Shown piece after piece: positions 57,918 through 64,000 of a DNA stretch of 64,000 nt; the stretch's first letter is position 1, and each line of letters starts with the position of its first letter. Origin of the DNA: Prostheceraeus crozeri. Its lineage: Eukaryota > Platyhelminthes > Polycladida > Euryleptidae. The stretch covers positions 1 to 64,000 of the forward strand of contig CAJQUW010006118.1 of the NCBI GenBank assembly GCA_907163375.1, given 5' to 3'. Below the pieces are notes generated by a model, which worked only from the letters and a program-made list of their open reading frames with translations, was not told where the DNA came from and did no database searches. The position numbers and the translations under genes are program-made.

Positions 57918-58745
57918 TTAAGATTTACGTTTGTGAATGGACAACAGCTTCGCGATAACTTTATTAATTGCCTGTTGCACTTTATCTATTGCGTCAAGCA
58001 GCGTGTGATGTACTTTAATTTCTTTTTCATTTACTTTTAATTTTTTCTCACTTTTCTTTACTTCTGTTTTAAGAGCAGCCAATTGAACTTTAATAGCATT
58101 CAACTGTTCCTTATTTCCTTTATCTAAATTCGTTTTAAGGGTCTTCAATTCACTAACCTTTTGATTAAGTGAGTTTACTTCATTTCTTATTCTGTTTATG
58201 TGCTTTACTTGTTGTGTGATTCGGCTACGTAATTCATCAACACTTTTTTGGAATGTGGTTTGCATCTGTTGAAAGTGTTGTAATAATTTTCGATTCTTTT
58301 CGCTAACTTTTTCTAACTCTTCTTTCAGTTGTTTATTTTGATTTGTATTCTTTATAATGGCACCCCTTAAATTTAAAGAAAGTAATATTAAAATTCTTGA
58401 TTGTTCTGAAATCTTTTTAAAAAGTTTTGATATATCTGCTTCTATATTTCCATGTTTGCTACTTAGGTCTGTTAGCTTTTCTTGCAGTCTTTCATCATTC
58501 TGCTTTAGAAGCTTGGTTTCTTTCATTAGTGGAGACAGCAGTGACACAATTCTATCAAACTGTTTATCCAACTGTTTATCAACATATTCTTTATTTACCA
58601 ACTCAGTACTTTGTTGTGGAAGAATAGAAAGATGTAACGGACCTGTTAAAACGTCTCCAGTTTTCATGATATAGTTGTCTAGGTCTATGTCTGATTCTTG
58701 ATTATTTGAAATGTAAGCACAACCGCCAACATTTGTTAACATCAT
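57918..58745 (-). CDS. Polinton coiled-coil protein with tail-fibre-like motif
   Basis: 275 aa. Near the N-terminus is MKTGDVLTGPLHL, followed about 17 residues later by NKEYVDKQL. This is the repeat motif seen in phage tail fibres and in fibre-like proteins of some Polinton/adintovirus relatives. Most of the remainder (about residues 60-260) is heptad-patterned coiled coil (for example KQLKEELEKVSEKNRKLL). A trimeric fibre or attachment role is a reasonable inference. Divergently oriented to the zinc-finger ORF starting at about 58706, so a bidirectional promoter probably lies near 58740-58780. Confidence 0.7.
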   Translation of the reverse strand: MMLTNVGGCAYISNNQESDIDLDNYIMKTGDVLTGPLHLSILPQQSTELVNKEYVDKQLDKQFDRIVSLLSPLMKETKLLKQNDERLQEKLTDLSSKHGNIEADISKLFKKISEQSRILILLSLNLRGAIIKNTNQNKQLKEELEKVSEKNRKLLQHFQQMQTTFQKSVDELRSRITQQVKHINRIRNEVNSLNQKVSELKTLKTNLDKGNKEQLNAIKVQLAALKTEVKKSEKKLKVNEKEIKVHHTLLDAIDKVQQAINKVIAKLLSIHKRKS

Positions 58746-58945
58746 TTTTTCTAGATTATTTTTTTTCTGCTAAAAATATATTGACCAACAAAGTCGTCGC
58801 TTCGCGTCTCGGCAACGAAGATGCAGACAACGGAACCAAGGTTCTATGCGAAATCTGTAATTTATCTTTTCGTAATAAAGCATTATTAAATAAAGCATTA
58901 TTAAATAAACATATGAATGTAGTTCATGCTAACTATCATACCTGA
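58706..58945 (+). CDS. Small Polinton ORF with one C2H2 finger
   Basis: The 79-aa reading ends with LCEICNLSFRNKALLNK and NKHMNVVH, a single C2H2 zinc finger with an internal ALLNK duplication. The true start is uncertain because the only ATG lies inside the divergent fibre gene. Part of the N-terminal sequence (SRLGNEDADNGTKVL) is encoded by a GC-rich hairpin segment that recurs at 59508-59560. Function unknown; DNA binding is possible. Confidence 0.45.
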   Translation: MKCKHNRQHLLTSFFLDYFFSAKNILTNKVVASRLGNEDADNGTKVLCEICNLSFRNKALLNKALLNKHMNVVHANYHT

Positions 58946-59156
58946 AACATTTTATTTCTATTTCGATCATTATTTAAATAATGTACTAAAGATACCAACC
59001 CCGAAACGATTAGAGAGTAGAGATACCCTAGATGTTATTAGAACAGGAATTAATGATCTCCCTGATGTATTAAAGAATGTACAACCTCTAGTCTCTGATG
59101 CCAAAAATACATTAAGTGCTATGCGTCCAATAATAGAGGAAGTACATAAACTGTAA
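58926..59156 (+). CDS. Small Polinton ORF, unknown
   Basis: 76 aa, starting inside the end of the zinc-finger ORF (overlap of 20 bp). Mostly helical, with DTLDVIRTGINDLPDVLKNV and a C-terminal AMRPIIEEVHKL. I recognise no domain. The overlap and tight spacing to the next ORF (14 bp) suggest a compact + strand operon-like block leading to the polymerase. Confidence 0.5.
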   Translation: MLTIIPETFYFYFDHYLNNVLKIPTPKRLESRDTLDVIRTGINDLPDVLKNVQPLVSDAKNTLSAMRPIIEEVHKL

Positions 59157-59170
59157 TTTTTGTTTTAAAA

Positions 59171-59560
59171 ATGATTAATGAGGTGAGTGAAACTCAGAGG
59201 ACAAAGGCCTATAAAATAGAACACGTACCAGTTTTAAAAAATTATCGTCATCCTACAAACCCTGTAAATTCAAAGAAAGAAGTTAAATTTCATTACCATC
59301 ATAAATACATAGAGTTCGTTAAAGACTATAAACTAAAACACGGTTTAAAACCACATATTAAAAATGGATACTTACCACCGTGTCTACGAAGTTTCAGAGT
59401 ATTTTTAGCTTATAATAATTTATGGTGGTTGGTTAAGAAAGAACATTTAACAGCTTACGATCTAGAGGCATTAAATGAATTAAATATTCCTGTATATCCA
59501 ACGAAGTTGACGCTTCGCGTCTTGGCATCGAAGATGCAGTTGGCGGAACCGAGGTTCTAG
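59171..59560 (+). CDS. Small Polinton ORF, unknown, with hairpin-derived C-terminus
   Basis: 129 aa. Basic and aromatic: VKFHYHHKYIEFVKDYKL, NGYLPPCLRSFRVFLAYNN, LWWLVKKEHLTAYDLEAL. The last ~17 residues (LRVLASKMQLAEPRF and neighbours) and the stop codon come from the GC-rich segment shared with 58786-58838. Function unknown; followed by a repetitive AT-rich leader and then the polymerase. Confidence 0.6.
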   Translation: MINEVSETQRTKAYKIEHVPVLKNYRHPTNPVNSKKEVKFHYHHKYIEFVKDYKLKHGLKPHIKNGYLPPCLRSFRVFLAYNNLWWLVKKEHLTAYDLEALNELNIPVYPTKLTLRVLASKMQLAEPRF

Positions 59561-59642
59561 GTAAAAACATAAATTTTTTTATTAAAAAGTAAAACATAAA
59601 TTTTTTATTAAAACATAAATTTTTTATTAAAAAAAAAGTAAA

Positions 59643-62600
59643 ATGGAAGAGGGTAACCTATATTGCAACATATGTAACAAACAGTTACAGACGCCTAGAG
59701 GTTATAAATCTCATTTAAAGAGTCGTATGCATTTACAGAATGTAGAACGACATGATGCAAGTAATATAACGAGAATGAATGAATATATAAACTATCTAAA
59801 AACATTACCTACTGATATAGAAGTTAACAGAGTATTTAATGATTATTCACATTCAGAATATAAAAAAGTTTTTAGTGTAATAGATGAACCTGAAGTAGAT
59901 GTAAGGTTTTTATTTAATGATGAACATGATGAGTATGATGAATCTGTAGAAACCGATGAAACTTTTTATGATATTCTATATAACTTTTATAACATATTTA
60001 GAAAATCTTTCAAATGTTATATGAATGTAGAAGTACGTTACACAAAGACTGCACCTGATGGGAATATTGAAGAAATAGTACAAGGCCATTTCAGTAAAAC
60101 ACAAGAAATTCATAATGTAGAGGATATAGAACCTATATTTGAAACAATGATTAATAAATTAAAAGATGCTATAACTGAAGCTCAATTGCGTGAATCTGGT
60201 TGGAAGCTTGTTAGAATAGTATCTAAGAAAATAGTAATTGACAAATATAAAAATAATACAGGTGGTAGTTACATACCCCTACCTTTCAGTTCACCACAAA
60301 TAATTAACATTCAAAATGATGATCCGTATTGTTTCTTGTGGAGTGTTATAGCACATTTACATCCTGCACATCATGTTAAAGAAAGACTAAGTCATTATAA
60401 TAAAGAAGAATACATAAATGAATTTGATCTGTCTGATGGATTAGATGAATTTCCATATGATTATAATAAGCTAACAAAGTTTCATAAAAAGAACAAAGAT
60501 TTAATAGAAGTTAATGTGTTTGAATTAAATGTGAAGTATATTTCTGTGGGGAATATTACTCCCTTATATACTGGTAATGTTACAATTAATGACACTGTCT
60601 ATGCAAACGTAAAAGAATTTTACTTAAGTAACAAAAGATTATGTGAAACAGAAATACGGTATAATGAACGACATAACTATATGTTTCATATTATTATTTA
60701 TCAAGGAACTATTATATGTACAGAACAATATGAAATTAAAAAGACATTAACACCCATAATGGTTAATCATAATAATTATAAAGGACGTCCTGTTACTTCT
60801 GGAGACCAACAGCAGTTACAGATGTTACAGCAGCAATATCAACAGCAGTTACAGATGTTACAGCAGCAGTATCAACAGCAGTTACAGATGTTACAGCAGC
60901 AATATCAACAGCAGTTACAGATGTTACAGCAGCAATATCAACAGCAGTTACAGATGTTACAGCAGCAATATCAACAGCAGTTACAGCAGTTAATACAACC
61001 GGCACAAGCAAATATACTATATTATAAAGGTCATTACATATTGTGTAAAGATGTTTCGATTTTTACAAGAACTTCAGATCATACTAATTTCCCCTGTCTC
61101 CAATGTATGACAAGTTTTAGGTCTGAACAAGCATTAAATAATCACTTGGTAAATTGTCAACAAAATGAAGCAGTCAGAAATACGTTTCCAAAAGAAGATT
61201 ATTTAGAATATAATAAATGGTATTACAAAAATAAAGTACCCTTTACAATATATTGTGATTTCGAAGCATATAATGTTAAAATTACAGACAAATGTAACAA
61301 TAATTTGTTTGAGCAAAAACCATTATGTTGGGGAATGTACATTCATTCAAATTATCCCAATTTGTTTCAATCAGAATATTACCAGTACTATGGCGAGGAT
61401 AGTGCTATAAAGTTTGTTAACACAATAGAAGAATTGCAGGGGCGTTTTTCACAATTGCTTAAAACAAATAAACCAATGCTTCCATTAACGTCTGAACAAT
61501 TAGTACAATTTAATAATGAAAAGAATTGTTATTACTGTGGTAAAGAGTTAGACAAAGATAAGCGAAGCGACGGCTCTGCCGACAAAGTAATAGATCATGA
61601 TCATCTAAATGGTTTATATAGAGGTGCGGCGCATAATTCTTGTAATCTTAATGCAAATAAATTTAGATATAACTTTTTTCCTTTATATTTCTACAATGGT
61701 TCTAAGTATGATTTCCATCTAATAATAAAAGAGTTATTCTCTTCGAAAATATTACAGCAATTAAGAACAAACATACTATGTAAAACAGAAGAAGAATACT
61801 TCTCTATGCAATTTGGTTGTATTAGAATATTAGATGCATTTAGATTTTTTACTCCTTATTCATTGGAAGCCATGGGTAAAACATTAAAACCTGAACAATG
61901 TAAAGTATTAAACAAATATAACTTGAGTCCTCTTAAAGGCATATTTCCGTATGAGTACTTAACTGGAGACATAAACAGGATAAATGAAATAATGCAAGAA
62001 CAACAACTTCCACCACGTGACAAATTTAAAACAACATTGAAACAATCAGAACTATCAGAAGAAGATTATGCAGAAGCACAGAAGAATTGGGCAGAACTCA
62101 ATTGCATCACTATGTACAATTACACAATGAAGTATCTTCAGATAGATGTGTTAATACTAGCCGATCTATTTGAAAACTTCCGTGACATGTGTATTGAATA
62201 TTACGGAATAGATCCATGTTATTGCTATTCTACACCAGGTTTAACATGGTTAGCAGGACTTAAACATACTGGTGTTCAAGCCGATGGCTCTAGGACAAAG
62301 TCCGTTAAAATTAAACATTATAAAGAAAATACATATGATAAATTATTATTTTTTGAATCTGGAATTAGAGGCGGTGTATCATCTGTTTTAGGTAATAGAT
62401 ATGTTAAATGTTACAATAAGAAAGTGAATCCTGATACTTATGGAATAATGAAACCTTTATCACCAGAGGAGAAAGAAAAGATATTAGAAATTTTTCGAAC
62501 GAAACGAGAAGGAGTAGAACGTGAAAATGCAATTGATGAGTTTATGAGAGAGAACTATTTGTTATATTATGATTTTAATAGTTTATATTCTTCTTGCATG

Positions 62601-63767
62601 ATACAAGAATTGCCTACAGGTGAGATGGAGTGGTGTGATAAATTAGTTTATGAACGTACTGTTGAAGATGGACATGGATATGTGTATGAAGTTGACTTAA
62701 AGTACCCTGATGAACTAAAAGACACGACAAAGTATTTCCCGTTCTGTCCTGAAAATAAAGTGCCTAATATGGACGATTTTACAGATTACCAAAAGTCCAT
62801 AATACCTAAAAAATACAGACCAACCAAGAAACTCATGTTAACACAAAGTAATAAAGAAAAATATGTTATTGAAGGAAGGATGTTAGATTGGTATTTAGAT
62901 CATGGAATGTCACTTATTAAGATTCATAGGAAACTAATATATAAGAAATCTAAGTGGTTAAAAAATTATATAGAATTTAATATAGAGAAACGTAAAATAG
63001 CTAAAAGAAATAAAGATGACTTTGGAAACGTATTCTTTAAATTAATGAATAACGCATTTTATGGTAAAACTTTAGAGAATGTACGTAACAGACAGAACAT
63101 AGAAATAGTTTATAATAAAGATCGTTTCCAAAATTTAACTAGGAAACCAACGTATAAAAGAACTACTAGATTTAGTGATAACCTATGTGCTGTTCATCTA
63201 AGAAGAAGCATTGTGAAACATGATAAGTTTAATTTTATAGGATTCACTATATTAGAACTAGCTAAACTATTTATGTATAATTTTATATATGATTATTTAG
63301 CACCTGCTTATGGTGAAAACTATAAACTTCATTTCAGCGATACGGATTCCGTTTTCTTAGAATTAACAGTACCATACAATTCATCACTTGATAAAGAAAT
63401 AGATAAAATAAAAGATATCATTCATCCTTCTGATTTATGTAAAGTAAAAGATGAACTAGAAGGAAATGAGGAGTACATAACAGAAGCTGTATTTCTAAAA
63501 GCCAAATGTTACTGTTATGATACAACAAGAAACAATAAAACACATAAAACATTAAAAGGTATTTCAAAGGCATCGGTGGCTAACCAAATAACATTTCAAG
63601 ATTATAAGAATGCATTATTTAATAATGAAATAAAAGCAGCATGTAATTATAGACTTAATTCAAGGAAACATAAAATGTATTTAAAGGAGGAACACAAATT
63701 AGCATTAGATCCATTTGATGATAAAAGAAAGATTCTACCTGATGGAATTACTACTTTACCTTTTTAA
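59643..63767 (+). CDS. polB: Protein-primed DNA polymerase B (Polinton)
   Basis: Replicates the element. 1374 aa. An N-terminal C2H2 finger (CNICNKQLQTPRGYKSHLKS, 8-30) is followed by a conserved NDDPYCFLWSVIAHLHPAHH block near 225. A Gln-rich 11-residue repeat lies about 389-450, and a second C2H2-like finger (CLQCMTSF) near 483. The 3'-5' exonuclease starts with CDFEAYN (D539, E541). It has an inserted zinc/HNH-like module (CYYCGKE ... DHDHLNGLYRGAAHNSCN) near 629-670. Polymerase motifs A (YDFNSLYSS, ~975), B (KLMNNAFYGKT, ~1133) and C (FSDTDSVF, ~1233) are intact. Start ATG 59643 follows a TTTTTTATTAAAA leader. Confidence 0.95.
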   Translation: MEEGNLYCNICNKQLQTPRGYKSHLKSRMHLQNVERHDASNITRMNEYINYLKTLPTDIEVNRVFNDYSHSEYKKVFSVIDEPEVDVRFLFNDEHDEYDESVETDETFYDILYNFYNIFRKSFKCYMNVEVRYTKTAPDGNIEEIVQGHFSKTQEIHNVEDIEPIFETMINKLKDAITEAQLRESGWKLVRIVSKKIVIDKYKNNTGGSYIPLPFSSPQIINIQNDDPYCFLWSVIAHLHPAHHVKERLSHYNKEEYINEFDLSDGLDEFPYDYNKLTKFHKKNKDLIEVNVFELNVKYISVGNITPLYTGNVTINDTVYANVKEFYLSNKRLCETEIRYNERHNYMFHIIIYQGTIICTEQYEIKKTLTPIMVNHNNYKGRPVTSGDQQQLQMLQQQYQQQLQMLQQQYQQQLQMLQQQYQQQLQMLQQQYQQQLQMLQQQYQQQLQQLIQPAQANILYYKGHYILCKDVSIFTRTSDHTNFPCLQCMTSFRSEQALNNHLVNCQQNEAVRNTFPKEDYLEYNKWYYKNKVPFTIYCDFEAYNVKITDKCNNNLFEQKPLCWGMYIHSNYPNLFQSEYYQYYGEDSAIKFVNTIEELQGRFSQLLKTNKPMLPLTSEQLVQFNNEKNCYYCGKELDKDKRSDGSADKVIDHDHLNGLYRGAAHNSCNLNANKFRYNFFPLYFYNGSKYDFHLIIKELFSSKILQQLRTNILCKTEEEYFSMQFGCIRILDAFRFFTPYSLEAMGKTLKPEQCKVLNKYNLSPLKGIFPYEYLTGDINRINEIMQEQQLPPRDKFKTTLKQSELSEEDYAEAQKNWAELNCITMYNYTMKYLQIDVLILADLFENFRDMCIEYYGIDPCYCYSTPGLTWLAGLKHTGVQADGSRTKSVKIKHYKENTYDKLLFFESGIRGGVSSVLGNRYVKCYNKKVNPDTYGIMKPLSPEEKEKILEIFRTKREGVERENAIDEFMRENYLLYYDFNSLYSSCMIQELPTGEMEWCDKLVYERTVEDGHGYVYEVDLKYPDELKDTTKYFPFCPENKVPNMDDFTDYQKSIIPKKYRPTKKLMLTQSNKEKYVIEGRMLDWYLDHGMSLIKIHRKLIYKKSKWLKNYIEFNIEKRKIAKRNKDDFGNVFFKLMNNAFYGKTLENVRNRQNIEIVYNKDRFQNLTRKPTYKRTTRFSDNLCAVHLRRSIVKHDKFNFIGFTILELAKLFMYNFIYDYLAPAYGENYKLHFSDTDSVFLELTVPYNSSLDKEIDKIKDIIHPSDLCKVKDELEGNEEYITEAVFLKAKCYCYDTTRNNKTHKTLKGISKASVANQITFQDYKNALFNNEIKAACNYRLNSRKHKMYLKEEHKLALDPFDDKRKILPDGITTLPF
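60809..60990 (+). repeat. 33-bp in-frame repeats in polB encoding QQQYQQQLQML
   Basis: About five to six tandem units of CAGCAGTTACAGATGTTACA plus GCAGCAATATCAA, nearly identical. They form a Gln-rich linker between the N-terminal block and the second zinc finger. The high unit identity indicates recent expansion. Confidence 0.92.
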
Positions 63768-63810
63768 TTTCTTTAACATCTAGTCGGGGCAAAGCCCCTC
63801 GAGGCGAAGC

Positions 63811-63990
63811 CTAGTCAGTGAACAAATCTTCTATAACTCTATCATGTACTTTTTTATCACTATTGATTGTGATAAAACCATAGTCGTTTGCCCAAGCATT
63901 ACAGCAAGATTGTTTAAATTCATCTTTATCTCTTATACATAAGTCTCTTAACAAATCACTTAGGTTTCTTGGATTGATTTCGAAAATCAT
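63811..63990 (-). CDS. Small minus-strand Polinton ORF at the window edge
   Basis: A 59-aa reading from ATG 63990 to a TAG at 63813-63811: MIFEINPRNLSDLLRDLCIR, then DKDEFKQSCCNAWANDYGF. It converges on the polymerase gene. It may extend beyond the window if an upstream start is used. No domain recognised. A GC-rich hairpin (GGGGC...GCCCC, near 63784-63800) lies in the gap between the two convergent stops and may act as a shared 3' signal. Confidence 0.55.
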   Translation of the reverse strand: MIFEINPRNLSDLLRDLCIRDKDEFKQSCCNAWANDYGFITINSDKKVHDRVIEDLFTD

Positions 63991-64000
63991 AAAAATATTA

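Larger units (their letters stand above)
52293..64000. mobile_element. Polinton (Maverick), partial in this window
   Basis: Contains the diagnostic set: protein-primed DNA polymerase B, retroviral-type integrase, adenovirus-like cysteine protease, a probable major capsid protein and small virion-type proteins. Base composition is more AT-rich than the surrounding DNA. Genes lie in blocks: + (52.3-53.8 kb), - (53.9-58.7 kb), + (58.7-63.8 kb), - (63.8 kb on). No breaks were seen in the portion available, so it looks whole and young, but it runs off the right edge. The left boundary is unresolved, because the ~157-bp array could be inside its terminal repeat. The packaging ATPase has not been reached. 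Confidence 0.92.

Noticed and set aside
1-64000. tRNA, rRNA or other structured RNA genes
   Set aside because: No cloverleaf with conserved A/B boxes or rRNA-like blocks was noticed by eye. A covariance-model scan would be needed to exclude them.

Overview
This is AT-rich animal nuclear DNA. The evidence is one six-exon host gene with canonical GT-AG introns set among an unusually varied load of eukaryotic transposable elements. No bacterial operons, rRNA, tRNA or CRISPR were seen. The mix (Tc1, DD41D mariner, piggyBac, ZMYM1-type hAT, Penelope, short-LTR Gypsy, Polinton) points to an invertebrate; I cannot place the species from sequence alone.

Layout. 1-1.7 kb: a decayed Tc1 transposon. 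2.3-17.9 kb (+): a membrane-anchored alpha/beta-hydrolase of the EPHX3/EPHX4 epoxide hydrolase type (342 aa, exons 2317-2514, 5103-5227, 13340-13452, 13691-13859, 13918-14081, 17594-17853). Its large introns hold a foldback element, a MITE, LINE and GIY-YIG fragments, and a 4.05-kb transposon with ~475-bp inverted ends and a spliced gene of a transposase-like family I cannot name. 18.9-21.2 kb: a 5'-truncated Penelope-like element with an inverted copy of its own 3' end. 21.5-26.3 kb (-): a young Gypsy retrotransposon with ~152-bp LTRs. 26.3-32.3 kb: MITEs, a hAT tail fragment, two candidate exons of an unrecognised gene, and a degenerate ~95-bp minisatellite. 32.4-34.6 kb (-): a decayed piggyBac. 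34.7-35.0 kb: a small Tudor-like ORF. 35.1-39.8 kb (-): a complete-looking 4.7-kb hAT with a perfect 8-bp target duplication and a 27-copy 30-bp repeat inside its coding region. 41.7-47.3 kb: a very long inverted repeat (arms ~1.43 kb) with a DD41D mariner between the arms. 50.3-52.3 kb: a 13-unit ~157-bp tandem array. 52.3-64 kb (running off the window): a Polinton.

The Polinton is the richest system. On the + strand it has a small membrane protein carrying PSAP and LYPxL-like motifs, an adenain-type cysteine protease, three small ORFs and a protein-primed DNA polymerase B. On the - strand lie, in transcription order, a fibre-like coiled-coil protein, a small amphipathic virion-type protein, a probable major capsid protein, a second small membrane-active protein, and an integrase whose N-terminus looks like a parvovirus-type phospholipase A2. 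The packaging ATPase is not in view and probably lies past the window end. No breaks are apparent in the part seen. GC-rich hairpin segments are scattered through the element, two of them homologous and read in different frames of two genes.
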